DNA of 64,000 nucleotides from Candidatus Woesearchaeota archaeon. GTDB taxonomy: Archaea > Nanobdellota > Nanobdellia > Woesearchaeales > UBA11576. The stretch spans positions 186,908 through 250,907 of the forward strand of contig JABGYH010000001.1 in assembly GCA_018675335.1 (NCBI GenBank), given 5' to 3'. A program made the position numbers and the translations under genes. This document shows positions 17,777-27,221 of the stretch, in pieces. The first letter of the stretch is position 1, and each line of letters starts with the position of its first letter. Under the pieces are notes generated by a model. It was not told the DNA's origin, did not search any database, and was given only the letters and a program-made list of their open reading frames with translations.

Positions 17777-18571
17777 TTATCCAATTTCCAAATATTGTCC
17801 TTCTTCTAATACTTTTATTTTAGAGTTAAATCTATCGAAGTGATCAGGACAGTGAATAAGATACATTTTTTTTCGTATAGTCTCAGGTAAACTCATTAGT
17901 TGTTCATAACCCGTATGAATTCCCGGCAAAGCCCCATTGCATTCATGAATTATTACATCACAATCTTGAAAAAATTCTATAAGTCCAGGATCAAATGTAG
18001 TGTCCGAACTATATCCCAAACTTTGATTGCAAACACTTGCTTTAAACCCAAATGAATTTAGCCCATGATGTTTTGTTTTATATATTTGGACAGTTAAATA
18101 TCCAATTTCCCGCTCTTTTTCTGGAACAAGCAAAATGAGATTAAAATAATCTTCAAGACTTTTACACTCTAATTGTTGCGTAAATGGATTGAGTAATTCA
18201 CCCATACTCCCACAAAGTCTACCCCAAATTGCATCAAAATCTAAACAATATAAATTAACTGGATTAAGTCTTCTTCCAAACCATTTTTCATTATAAAGTT
18301 GAAATCCCAAACTTTCCAGACCATTACAATGATCTCCGTGTGCATGAGTGATTATTACAGAATCAATTGATTCAGGTTTAATTTTTCGTTCTCGCGCCAT
18401 ATACCCCTCTTTAAACATTTTTTGTATGGGATCAGGACAATCAACCAAAACAGTTTCTCCTGCTGCGTGTAATAAAAAACTACTTCTATAATACAACTCA
18501 GAATGAGAGTTCCCAATTCCTAAAACAGTTACCCCAAAATTAAATTTAACATCACCATTTTTCAACGTCAT
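17777..18571 (-). CDS. Metallo-beta-lactamase-fold hydrolase
   Basis: 264 residues. The MBL motif THAHGDHCNG (HxHxDH) is intact, with upstream ETVLVDCPDPIQ, and downstream candidate ligands GYSSDTTFD and DCDVIIHECNG, then YLIHCPDHFD. This pattern resembles the RNase Z/phosphodiesterase-like branch more than class B lactamases. Cytoplasmic, two-metal hydrolase; substrate (RNA end, cyclic nucleotide or metabolite) cannot be told from sequence. It is convergent with the TIM-barrel gene. Confidence 0.85.
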   Translation of the reverse strand: MTLKNGDVKFNFGVTVLGIGNSHSELYYRSSFLLHAAGETVLVDCPDPIQKMFKEGYMARERKIKPESIDSVIITHAHGDHCNGLESLGFQLYNEKWFGRRLNPVNLYCLDFDAIWGRLCGSMGELLNPFTQQLECKSLEDYFNLILLVPEKEREIGYLTVQIYKTKHHGLNSFGFKASVCNQSLGYSSDTTFDPGLIEFFQDCDVIIHECNGALPGIHTGYEQLMSLPETIRKKMYLIHCPDHFDRFNSKIKVLEEGQYLEIG

Positions 18572-18650
18572 CTCACAATTAATACAGACAATTAATAGAA
18601 ATAAATCTAATCAATAAACTCTTTAAACTGGTTTAAAGAAAAAATAAAAT

Positions 18651-19226
18651 TTATGCAGTAGGTCCTTTTTTTGGATGGAAAGGTTTTCCTTGATATTCAT
18701 GTAAAAATGCTTTCAAATCAAGATATTGAGAAATTGCACTATGCAACCTATAAGCATCTTTGTAAAGTTCTTCTGCTTTTTTATCAAACTGGTCTTTATA
18801 TGCTTTATTTCTCCACCAATTTTTAACTAAACTATTGCTAAGAATAAAATGATCATCCCATTTTCCAGAAGGATCAAATTCAATAAATGTAAAAAATTCT
18901 AAATCTATTTCTCCACTATTGGATTTAAATTTTTTTCCCTCATACATTATTTCAGTAGTAGTTATTCCAAGAAAATGAAAATCCACATTAAAATAAAATT
19001 TAAACATAGAATCAGTAGATTTATCAGTTCGCCACCACATCCACATCTCTTTCATCCCATTATTACTCACACGTTCAACAAATAACTTTTCAATCCATTT
19101 ATCATTACTATCATTACAGTACCCATTTTCAACCAACCAGAAATGGACCATTTTGTAAAGCCCTTTAACACTAAAAACATCCTTATAATTAATTCTAAGA
19201 TTTATTACTGGCTTCTTATCTCCCAT
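18651..19226 (-). CDS. Conserved-looking protein of unknown function
   Basis: 191 residues from ATG 19226. An ATG four codons earlier is in frame, but a TATA element (TTTATAA near 19250-19257) is centred 26 nt before 19226, so that ATG would be leaderless. The protein is soluble and Trp/aromatic-rich (MWMWWR, FYFNVDFHFLG, VKNWWRNK) with an apparently beta-rich middle and helical C-terminus. The pattern suggests a conserved archaeal domain, but I cannot name it. Confidence 0.65.
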   Translation of the reverse strand: MGDKKPVINLRINYKDVFSVKGLYKMVHFWLVENGYCNDSNDKWIEKLFVERVSNNGMKEMWMWWRTDKSTDSMFKFYFNVDFHFLGITTTEIMYEGKKFKSNSGEIDLEFFTFIEFDPSGKWDDHFILSNSLVKNWWRNKAYKDQFDKKAEELYKDAYRLHSAISQYLDLKAFLHEYQGKPFHPKKGPTA

Positions 19227-19346
19227 ATGCTTATTCATATAAAAAATACTTTATAAACATTTCGCCTTAAATTAAAAATTTATGAGTAACCCCAAAATAA
19301 AAATTCAAACAATTCCAATAAGAATTAAAATACATCTACTAAAAAT

Positions 19347-19862
19347 TTATTTACTAAAATTTATATTTTTATTAATAATTAACCAAAACATCCACGCAGT
19401 TCCAATACCCATATCAAATATAGCCCATTTTAAATATCCCAATCTTGAACCAGAGTCTAACATTTGAAAACTATTCAAAGAATAATTAGAAATCCCTTGA
19501 ACTGAAAATAATAATTTACTTGGCCAAAAAAGCATAATTCCAGGTGCAAGTATAGAATCTAAAATTAAATGAATTAAAATTCCAAGTCCAAAAAACAGAG
19601 CATATTCTTTATTTTGTTTACTTATAATTTCCGAAAATACAAACACAAGAAAACTTGCAATAAGCAAAAATATCAAACTATGAGTAAACATTCTATGAAA
19701 TTCTATTTTAAATAGCCATTCAATCAAATAATCTGAATCAGGAAATACTGCGCCAAGAAGTAAAAAAAACCAAACAAGATTATGTAAACTTTTTTTATTC
19801 TTTTTTTCATATAATTTTCCAATAATCCAAGAGCCAACTAAGTGACCAAATGCATAAGGCAT
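19347..19862 (-). CDS. YdjM/DUF457-like integral membrane protein
   Basis: 171 residues from ATG 19862, which gives the family-like start MPYAFGHLVGSW. A TATA box (ATTTAAAT, 19884-19891) lies 26 nt upstream; in-frame ATGs at 19931 and 20000 would run into the divergent ychF promoter and gene. Four to five hydrophobic helices are visible. Conserved polar motifs at membrane edges, FPDSDYL and HRMFTHSL, and a later HLILDS are those of the YdjM-type metal-dependent hydrolase-like membrane family (DUF457). Proposed hydrolase activity in that family is unproven. Confidence 0.78.
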   Translation of the reverse strand: MPYAFGHLVGSWIIGKLYEKKNKKSLHNLVWFFLLLGAVFPDSDYLIEWLFKIEFHRMFTHSLIFLLIASFLVFVFSEIISKQNKEYALFFGLGILIHLILDSILAPGIMLFWPSKLLFSVQGISNYSLNSFQMLDSGSRLGYLKWAIFDMGIGTAWMFWLIINKNINFSK

Positions 19863-19883
19863 ATGAAACCAAACCAATAATTG

Positions 19884-19925
19884 ATTTAAATAATTATTGA
19901 TAAATTTGAGAAAAAGATTTATATA
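19884..19925. promoter_or_regulatory. Divergent TATA boxes of the YdjM-like gene and ychF
   Basis: TTTATATA at 19918-19925 is centred 26 nt before the ychF ATG (19948), and ATTTAAAT at 19884-19891 is centred 26 nt before the minus-strand ATG (19862). The two promoters are back to back, the plus one lying to the right. Confidence 0.5.
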
Positions 19926-19947
19926 ACTCATACTTATCCCAAAAGTT

Positions 19948-21147
19948 ATGTTTGTAGGAATAGTGGGAAAACCATCTTGTGGAAAAAGTACATTTTTCAA
20001 AGCAGCAACCTTAGCAGATGTAGATATTGCTAATTATCCTTTTACAACCATTAAACCAAATCATGCAGTCGGATTCATAAAAATAGAATGTGTCGATAAA
20101 GAATTTGACAGACAGTGCAATCCCAGAACTGGATTTTGCATTAATCACTGGAGATTTGTACCTATTGATTTGATGGATGTTGCAGGGCTAGTTCCAGGAG
20201 CTCATGAAGGGCTAGGAATGGGAAATCAATTCTTAGAAGATTTAAGACAAGCGGACGCATTAGTTCATGTTATTGATATCTCAGGAAGTGTTAATGAAAA
20301 AGGAGAACCAGTTCCGCAATTAAGTTATGATCCTGCAAATGATATTAAATTCTTAGAAAAAGAACTTGATTTTTGGTATTTAGGAATTCTTAAAAAAGGC
20401 TGGATTAAATTTGCCAGACAAGTAATGCAAGAAAAAACAGAAATTGCAAAATCACTAGGAAAACAACTCTCCGCTCTCAAAGTAACAGAAGACATGGTTG
20501 CCGCAGCAATACACAAACTTGAATTAAATCCCACAAAACCAAGCGAATGGACTGAAGAACATCTTCTTAATTTATCAACAGAATTAAGAAAAATCACAAA
20601 ACCAATGATCATTGCAGCAAATAAAATTGATGTTCCCGGAGCTGAGAAAAATTTTGAAAGATTAAAAAATGATTTTCCAGATTACACAATCATTCCTTGT
20701 AGTGCCGAAAGTGAACTCGCATTAAAAGAAGCAGATAAACACGGACTCATCAAATATCTCCCAGGAGAAAATTCATTCGAATTATTAAATGCAGAAAAAC
20801 TTAATGACAAACAAAAAGCTGCATTAAATTTTATCAAAACTACAATTCTTGAAAAATTTGGTACAACCGGAGTTCAAGATGCACTTAACAAATCAATTTT
20901 TGACATTCTAGATTATATTGCAATATTTCCAGGAGGAGTTAATAAATTAGAAGATCAAGACGGTAACGTTCTTCCAGATTGTTTCTTACTAAAGAATGGC
21001 TCAACTGCTCTTGATTTCGCATACAAAATCCATACTGATTTAGGAAAACATTTTATTCGCGCAATTGATGTTAAATCTAAAAGAACGGTAGGTAAAGAAC
21101 ATCTTCTTAAAAACCGCGATGTTGTTGAAATTATTAGTGATAAATAA
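19948..21147 (+). CDS. ychF: OBG-family GTPase/ATPase YchF (OLA1-like)
   Basis: 399 residues, full length. Walker A GKPSCGKST near residue 8, effector/G2 region NYPFTTIKPN, G3 DVAGLVPGAHEGLG, G4 AANKID and a C-terminal TGS domain (about 320-399) ending DVVEIISDK. YchF/OLA1 proteins are ribosome-associated P-loop NTPases with a helical insert, visible here as residues ~130-210. The G4 NKxD motif is kept; in OLA1/YchF relatives it is often altered in connection with ATP use, so nucleotide specificity is open. TGS suggests RNA or ribosome contact. Predicted leaderless mRNA. Confidence 0.93.
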   Translation: MFVGIVGKPSCGKSTFFKAATLADVDIANYPFTTIKPNHAVGFIKIECVDKEFDRQCNPRTGFCINHWRFVPIDLMDVAGLVPGAHEGLGMGNQFLEDLRQADALVHVIDISGSVNEKGEPVPQLSYDPANDIKFLEKELDFWYLGILKKGWIKFARQVMQEKTEIAKSLGKQLSALKVTEDMVAAAIHKLELNPTKPSEWTEEHLLNLSTELRKITKPMIIAANKIDVPGAEKNFERLKNDFPDYTIIPCSAESELALKEADKHGLIKYLPGENSFELLNAEKLNDKQKAALNFIKTTILEKFGTTGVQDALNKSIFDILDYIAIFPGGVNKLEDQDGNVLPDCFLLKNGSTALDFAYKIHTDLGKHFIRAIDVKSKRTVGKEHLLKNRDVVEIISDK

Positions 21148-21234
21148 TTCTAAACCCAATTAAATCTATAACCTTGTTTAAATCGAATTATCACAAATTA
21201 ACGTAAAATAGACCAATTCACACAAAAACTAAAC

Positions 21235-21325
21235 TATCTAAATAATAGATAATTAAATACTAAAAATTAGATTAAATCAATTAATAAAAATTTTTATTAT
21301 CTAAAAAAAAGATAAGTTTATAAAC
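21235..21325. promoter_or_regulatory. Two inverted repeats with TATCT/AGATA half-sites before the HTH-ArlJ operon
   Basis: The 229-nt gap 21148-21376 holds TATCTA-n5-TAGATA at 21235-21251 and TTATCT-n7-AGATAA at 21297-21315, followed directly by TATA-like GTTTATAAAC at 21316-21325. The repeats share the TATCT/AGATA core. One abuts the TATA box. The first gene of the operon encodes a helix-turn-helix protein, so autoregulation is the simplest reading; binding is untested. Confidence 0.5.
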
Positions 21326-21376
21326 AAAAGCCACTAATAGCAAATAAACATAATAAAAATATAATAATAACTAAAC

Positions 21377-21937
21377 GTGGCAGAAACTCTAAAATACAAA
21401 ATAATAGAATTATTAATGAATAATTTAAATGAAATTCTAACAATTACAGACATTTCTAAAAAATTAAAATCAGCATATAGTCACGCACATAAATTTACAA
21501 AAGAATTAGCTCAGGAAAATGTTATTCAAATTAAAAAAATTGGCAGATCAAGTGCAATTTTTCTTAATTTTTCTGAAAAAACAACACTTGCATACTTAAT
21601 TCTAACAGAATATAAAAAAAGAAATTTATGGCTTAAAAAAAACAAATGGGCATTAAGAGTTGTAAAAAAATGTGACGATTTAGAAAAAGAATATTTATGT
21701 GGAATTTATCTAAAAAGTAAAGTCATATTTATTCAAAAATCAATTACTCAAACACACAGTCAAAATTCTAATTTAATTAAATCAAAAAAACCTAAAAAAA
21801 GTTTTAAACATCAAGAAATAATTTTCTCAGATCAAATACATTTAAAACCTGAACTAAATGAAGGCATAATTTTATTTGGTGCCGAAAATTATTGGACCTA
21901 CAAAGGAGAAAAAACCATAACAAGAGGTAATTACTAA
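21377..21937 (+). CDS. Winged-helix DNA-binding protein, probable operon regulator
   Basis: 186 residues from GTG 21377. The N-terminal ~75 residues form a helix-turn-helix (IIELLMNNLNEILTITDISKKLKSAYSHAHKFTKELAQENVIQIKKIGRSS, a wHTH with the wing at IGRSSAIFLN). The C-terminal ~100 residues have no family I recognise and contain a basic stretch (KSKKPKKSFK). Its last base is shared with the start codon of the next gene (TAATG), so it is translationally coupled to the T2SSF protein. Likely control target: the inverted repeats upstream. Confidence 0.72.
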   Translation: MAETLKYKIIELLMNNLNEILTITDISKKLKSAYSHAHKFTKELAQENVIQIKKIGRSSAIFLNFSEKTTLAYLILTEYKKRNLWLKKNKWALRVVKKCDDLEKEYLCGIYLKSKVIFIQKSITQTHSQNSNLIKSKKPKKSFKHQEIIFSDQIHLKPELNEGIILFGAENYWTYKGEKTITRGNY

Positions 21938-24138
21938 TGCCAAAAGGAATACCTAAGGAAGAATTACAAAACTTACTTGCAAAATATAAAGGACAAATTT
22001 CAAATCAATTAGCGCCAGTAACAGAAGAAAATGCTCCGATTAAAGTAGTTCGAACAAAAGTATACCAAGAATTCAGAGATGAATATCTCCCAAAACACAT
22101 GAGTTGGTATGAAAAAGCATGCAATCAATTTGATAAAATATTCAAATTAAAACCCTCCCCTAAAAAAGAATTAGCACTAAAAGAATCAATTGATGTATGT
22201 CACCTAAATATTACGCCATCAGGAGTTTATAGTCTTGCAATGGTTGCTCCATTACTCATCGGATTTATGGGGTTTGCAATTTCATATTTAATAACTGGAG
22301 GAATGTTCTTCCCCTTATTTTTCTTAATACTTGCAGCAGCACTTCTAGGCCCACTTAACAAAGCACCTCACATGATGGCTAATAGTTGGAGAATGCAAGC
22401 ATCAAATCAAATGGTCTTAGCAGTTTTTTACATTGTAACATACATGAGACACACTTCAAACATAGAATTAGCAGTTGATTTTGCATCAGATTATCTTAAA
22501 CCCCCATTAAGTCTTGATCTTAAAAGAGTTGTTTGGAATGTTGAAACTGAAAAATATGAATCAGTTAGAGAAAGTTTGGATAATTATTTACAAACTTGGC
22601 GTAAATACAACATGGAATTTATTGAAGCACTACATTTAGTTGAAGGAAGTCTTCTTGAAAGTGATGATAATAACCGACTAATAATGCTTGACAAATCATT
22701 AACAGTAATTTTAGAAGAAACTTTTGAAAAAATGATGCATTATGCTCAAAATCTTAAAGGTCCAATCACAATGCTTCACATGTTAGGAATTATTCTCCCG
22801 ATTTTAGGATTAGTAATTTTACCTTTAGCAGTAAGTTTTATGGAAGGTGTTGGTTGGTATCACATAGCAACACTATACAATTTAATATTGCCTGCATCAG
22901 TCTTTTATTTAGGTAAAAATATTTTATCAACAAGACCTACCGGATATGGTGATGTAGACATATCAAAAAATCCCGCAATACAAAAATTTTCTAATGTTAA
23001 TTTTTTCGGGATGTCAATAACTCCACTTTATTTTTGTATAGCGATAGGCATATTTTTCTTGTTTATTGCGTTTCTCCCGTTAATCATACACCAACTAAAT
23101 CCAGGATGGGACATGATTTTTACTAGAGATGGAAGCGTGGAATTTCTTGATCCAGGAGTCTACGAACATGAACAAGCCAAATTTTATTTTTTAGGCTACA
23201 TTCCAGATGCAACCGACCCTGATAAAGTCAATGGACCTTATGGTCTTGGAAGTGCATTAATTAGCGTATTTCTCCCATTATCTTTAGGAGTGCCAATAGG
23301 ATTATTTTATCGTTTAAAAACTAAGAATGTTAAAAAAATCAGAGATCAAACAAAAAAACTTGAAAATGAATTTGCATCAGCATTATTCCAATTAGGTAAT
23401 AGACTTGGAGATGGAATACCAGTAGAGTTGGCATTTCAACGTGTTGCAGAATCAATGAGTGATACCCTTAGTGGACAATTTTTTGCAGCCACTGCAAATA
23501 ATATAACTAGACTCGGAATGAGTGTTGAACAAGCAATCTTTGATGAAAATAATGGCAGCGCTAACGAATATCCTTCAGACCTAATTGAAACTAGCATGAA
23601 AGTTTTAATTGAAAGTAGTCGTAAAGGTCCAATGATTGCAGCACAAGCAGTAATTAATGTTTCAAGATATATTAAAGAAATGCATCGTGTTGATGAAAGA
23701 CTAAAAGACTTAATGAGTGATACTGTAAGTAGTTTAAAATCACAAATTGGATTTTTAGCTCCTTGTATTTCAGGAATTGTTATTGGAATTACATCAATGG
23801 TTACAACAATTTTAACTAAACTCACCGGACAACTAACAAAAATTCAAGCAGACGGTGCAGCATCAGGTGCAGGTGCAAACTTAGGACTTAGTAGTTTATT
23901 TGGTCAAGGTATGCCCACATTCTATTTTCAAATAATTGTTGGATTTTATGTAGTTCAATTAGTATACATCATGACAATTATGGTTAATGGTATCGAAAAT
24001 GGTTCTGATAAACTTAATGAAAAATATTTGATTGGTGCAAATCTTATGAGAGCAACAATTCTTTATAGTGTTATTGCACTAGGAGTTATGTTTGCATTCA
24101 ATATGATTGCAGGAAACGTTGTAGGTAATGGAATATAA
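21937..24138 (+). CDS. ArlJ/TadC-like type II secretion F-domain membrane protein
   Basis: 733 residues. Two T2SSF-type domains are seen: one around residues 150-310 with flanking helices (~88-145, ~285-345) and one around 465-620 (ENEFASALFQLGNRLGDGIPVELAFQRVAESM; the L-x-x-G-x-x-x-x-A pattern repeats), followed by helices near 605-640 and 665-730. This is the size and layout of archaellum platform proteins ArlJ/FlaJ and archaeal pilus TadC homologues, which sit in the membrane and work with a secretion ATPase (ArlI/TadA). No ATPase, pilin or prepilin peptidase gene lies in the window, so it must work with parts coded elsewhere. Highly expressed-like codons are not apparent. Confidence 0.85.
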   Translation: MPKGIPKEELQNLLAKYKGQISNQLAPVTEENAPIKVVRTKVYQEFRDEYLPKHMSWYEKACNQFDKIFKLKPSPKKELALKESIDVCHLNITPSGVYSLAMVAPLLIGFMGFAISYLITGGMFFPLFFLILAAALLGPLNKAPHMMANSWRMQASNQMVLAVFYIVTYMRHTSNIELAVDFASDYLKPPLSLDLKRVVWNVETEKYESVRESLDNYLQTWRKYNMEFIEALHLVEGSLLESDDNNRLIMLDKSLTVILEETFEKMMHYAQNLKGPITMLHMLGIILPILGLVILPLAVSFMEGVGWYHIATLYNLILPASVFYLGKNILSTRPTGYGDVDISKNPAIQKFSNVNFFGMSITPLYFCIAIGIFFLFIAFLPLIIHQLNPGWDMIFTRDGSVEFLDPGVYEHEQAKFYFLGYIPDATDPDKVNGPYGLGSALISVFLPLSLGVPIGLFYRLKTKNVKKIRDQTKKLENEFASALFQLGNRLGDGIPVELAFQRVAESMSDTLSGQFFAATANNITRLGMSVEQAIFDENNGSANEYPSDLIETSMKVLIESSRKGPMIAAQAVINVSRYIKEMHRVDERLKDLMSDTVSSLKSQIGFLAPCISGIVIGITSMVTTILTKLTGQLTKIQADGAASGAGANLGLSSLFGQGMPTFYFQIIVGFYVVQLVYIMTIMVNGIENGSDKLNEKYLIGANLMRATILYSVIALGVMFAFNMIAGNVVGNGI

Positions 24139-24140
24139 AT

Positions 24141-25643
24141 ATGACAATCCCCCTAAGAAAATTACATCTAAAACCTGTAAAAAAAAGAAAAAATGATCTT
24201 AAACATTTAGTTAGGCTTTGTCATAAAATTATTACTGCTGAAGATAAAATTGCCAAACATGCAAAAAAAGAAAAACAAGATATGCGCGACGGAAAAATTG
24301 ATCGGTTATTTAAAGATCTAAAAAGAAAACTTCAAACTGACAGACGAGAACTTTCTAAATGTAAAAAAACTGCACTCGCTGCAGGAACAAGCGCGCAAGA
24401 TTTAACAATAGTAATGAGAGAAACTAAAACAAGCGAAGAAAGCACACACTTACAACAAATTCTAGCTAATGAAGTAAAACTCACTCATTTTCTTTATCAT
24501 TTAGTTCATGGAAAAATAATTCCTCTCGTAGAACAAAGAATTCAAGTAGAGAGTGATGAAATTAAAGATGTAAAAGAACATGACGCAAATGCGCTCAAAC
24601 AAGCAATGCAAAAAGATGCCGAGCTTAGTCAAGAATTAAGAAAATACAAACCAATTATCGAAAAAATAATTCTTCACTTAAAACAATTAGAAAAAGCAGA
24701 TCAACAAACACCTAATCCAATCGCACCAGGATCACACCATTCAAAACACATCCACCAAATAGCACTCGCAGCAATTCTAATACTAATAATTGGAGTTGTA
24801 GTAATCACTCCAGGAAAACTTTTTGCAAAACAAATATTTAATTCAGATACAAAAATTTCAATTATTCAAGACAATGCTCAAATGAAACTAGAAAATAATC
24901 AAACAATTCTTAACAAACTAAAAAAAGAAAGCAATACAAATTTACACAACTCAGTTAAACTTTTAGAAAGTTATTATCCTAATTTAAAATGTTTTTACGG
25001 ATCTGAAAATAATCAAAAAAATGCAATAAATAATGCATACGCAAAAGTGGGAAGGGATATTGAAACCCAGATATTCGCAATCACTCAATCAATTGAATCA
25101 GTAACACCAATTCAGAAAGAATCAGAAATGCAAACTAAATCAAACTCAAAAAGTGCAAGATTAATAATTTCTGCAGATAAATATGAAGGAGAAAATATTA
25201 GAAAAAAACTTAAAACTAAAACAACAGAGATAATATTTCCACCCACAAAAATAATTAATAAAAAAATCAAACAAATTACTAAAAAAGTTAGTGCGATAAT
25301 TTGTTTAGATCAAAATGAACTTGATCGATTTGAAAAAGCAATCAAAGAAGAAAAAATTGATGAAGAAAATGCCAAAGTAAGAATAAGTTGGGAAAGTTAT
25401 ACTAAAACACAAAAACAAGAAAAGGAAGAAGTTGTAACATCAAAAAAATATAAAATATTTAAACGAAAAAATTATCAGCAAATTAGTGATTATATATTAA
25501 TGCAATTAGTAGAATATGATTTTCAATTAGATGAAAATAGAATTCAGGTTTTTATTGAAAAAGTCATAAAACCAAATACGATTTCTTCTGAATTGGAATT
25601 AGCCGAACTAAAATTAAATATCCAAAAAAAATATCTTACTTAA
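24141..25643 (+). CDS. Single-pass membrane protein with helical N-terminal domain, paralogue 1
   Basis: 500 residues, starting 2 nt after the T2SSF gene. Residues ~15-190 are highly charged and helical (KKRKNDLKHLVRLCHKIIT, many Lys/Glu heptads) and predicted cytoplasmic; a hydrophobic segment lies near 207-225 (IALAAILILIIGVVVI); the C-terminal ~275 residues should be extracellular and include a LIISADK block. It is paralogous to the next gene. Not a recognised family. Position after an ArlJ-like platform suggests a structural or accessory component of the same pilus-like machine. Confidence 0.68.
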   Translation: MTIPLRKLHLKPVKKRKNDLKHLVRLCHKIITAEDKIAKHAKKEKQDMRDGKIDRLFKDLKRKLQTDRRELSKCKKTALAAGTSAQDLTIVMRETKTSEESTHLQQILANEVKLTHFLYHLVHGKIIPLVEQRIQVESDEIKDVKEHDANALKQAMQKDAELSQELRKYKPIIEKIILHLKQLEKADQQTPNPIAPGSHHSKHIHQIALAAILILIIGVVVITPGKLFAKQIFNSDTKISIIQDNAQMKLENNQTILNKLKKESNTNLHNSVKLLESYYPNLKCFYGSENNQKNAINNAYAKVGRDIETQIFAITQSIESVTPIQKESEMQTKSNSKSARLIISADKYEGENIRKKLKTKTTEIIFPPTKIINKKIKQITKKVSAIICLDQNELDRFEKAIKEEKIDEENAKVRISWESYTKTQKQEKEEVVTSKKYKIFKRKNYQQISDYILMQLVEYDFQLDENRIQVFIEKVIKPNTISSELELAELKLNIQKKYLT

Positions 25644-25676
25644 TTGATAAAAAATTCAATCAAAAAAGGAACAAAT

Positions 25677-27221
25677 ATGACAAATCCACTAAACCCTCAT
25701 AAACCTGTAAAAAAAAGAAAAAATGATCTTAAACATTTAGTTAGGCTGTGTCATAAAATTATTACTACCGAAGATAAAATTGCCAAACTTGCAAAAAAAG
25801 AAAAACAAGATATGCGCGATGGAAAAATTAATCAGTTATTTAAAGATCTAAAAAGAGAACTTCAAACTGACAGACGAGAACTTTCCAAATGTAAAAAAAC
25901 AGCACTCGCGGCAGGAACAAGCGCACAAGATTTAACGATTGCATTACGTGAAACAAAAAATAGTACTGAAAGCACACATCTCGAACAATTATTAACTAAT
26001 GAAGCAAAGCTAACTCATTTTCTTTATCATTTAATTCATGGAAAAATAATTCCACTTATTATAAAAAGAATTCAAGCAGAGAGTGATGAAATTAAAAATG
26101 TAAAAAACCATGACGCAAATGCACTCAAACAAGCAATGCAAAAAGATGTACAACTATCTCAAGAGTTAAAAAAATACAAACCAATTATCGAAAAAATAAT
26201 TCTTCACCTACAACAATTAGAAAAAGCAGATCAAGAACCCAATCACCCAATCACACCAGGATCACACCACTCAAAACAAACTCACCAAATAGCACTTGTC
26301 GCAATATTTATTCTAATAATTGGAGTGGTCTTATTAAAAACAAATACTGGTTTTGCTCAAGGTTTATTCGACTTTGGAGAAGAAGATGAACTTATAGTAG
26401 AAGTTTACCAAGATAATGCTTTAGGTGATTTGAAAGATCGCGAAGATATTTTAAGAATCTATCAAGAAAATCCTGAATCGTGGGGAACAGTTATTGATTA
26501 TATTCAAAAAAATAAAAAAAAGTATGCATATTATCATGGATATGGATATTCTAAATCTGAAGCAGTTAATTCTGCATTTAAATCTGCGGCAAGTTCAGGA
26601 AATTCATTTGTTTACCAAAATGTTGAAATAGCAACATTAAGTGAAACTGCAATATACACAAATTTCACAAAACACAATTCCAATAACATATTATTAACAT
26701 TATTTATATCCGCAGATAAAAACTCTCCAGAAAAAATAAAAAACTTTTTTAATAAAAAAACATCTTCAATAATTTTAAATGTGTATGATCACCCTCGCAT
26801 GAAAGAATGGGTTAAACTAATAACTCAAAACTACCCTGACGAATATGAAGCCATTCGAAAAAATTATTATCCTGATTATCAAGCATTAATATTTTTTGAA
26901 TTGGACTTATGGGCAAAATATGATAAATTAAATACAAAAGTTGATCCCAACGCAGATATGTACGCAAGCATTGAACTTGTTTTAGAAACAAACACTAATG
27001 GAATAATAAATAAAAAAATTATTTATTTAAAAGAAAAAACGACAAAACGACAAAATTATGCTGAACTAATATCATTCATTGTTAAAAGCCACGAGGAAAT
27101 GGGAATCCCTTTAGATCAAAAAGAACTTAATTATATAAAACAAGAATTAAAAAAAAACCTACCAGAATATACTGATGAAATTGATAAAACATATGGCAAA
27201 CTCTCACAAATACTAGCTTAA
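25677..27221 (+). CDS. Single-pass membrane protein, paralogue 2
   Basis: 514 residues from ATG 25677 (AAGGA SD); an in-frame TTG at 25644 is less likely. The first ~200 residues are nearly identical to paralogue 1 at both protein and DNA level, with a matching membrane segment (IALVAIFILIIGVVLL). The extracellular part is clearly homologous but far more diverged (YQDNA, LFISADK shared). Same operon as the HTH and T2SSF genes. Function unknown; the contrast between conserved inside and diverged outside halves is the notable trait. Confidence 0.68.
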   Translation: MTNPLNPHKPVKKRKNDLKHLVRLCHKIITTEDKIAKLAKKEKQDMRDGKINQLFKDLKRELQTDRRELSKCKKTALAAGTSAQDLTIALRETKNSTESTHLEQLLTNEAKLTHFLYHLIHGKIIPLIIKRIQAESDEIKNVKNHDANALKQAMQKDVQLSQELKKYKPIIEKIILHLQQLEKADQEPNHPITPGSHHSKQTHQIALVAIFILIIGVVLLKTNTGFAQGLFDFGEEDELIVEVYQDNALGDLKDREDILRIYQENPESWGTVIDYIQKNKKKYAYYHGYGYSKSEAVNSAFKSAASSGNSFVYQNVEIATLSETAIYTNFTKHNSNNILLTLFISADKNSPEKIKNFFNKKTSSIILNVYDHPRMKEWVKLITQNYPDEYEAIRKNYYPDYQALIFFELDLWAKYDKLNTKVDPNADMYASIELVLETNTNGIINKKIIYLKEKTTKRQNYAELISFIVKSHEEMGIPLDQKELNYIKQELKKNLPEYTDEIDKTYGKLSQILA

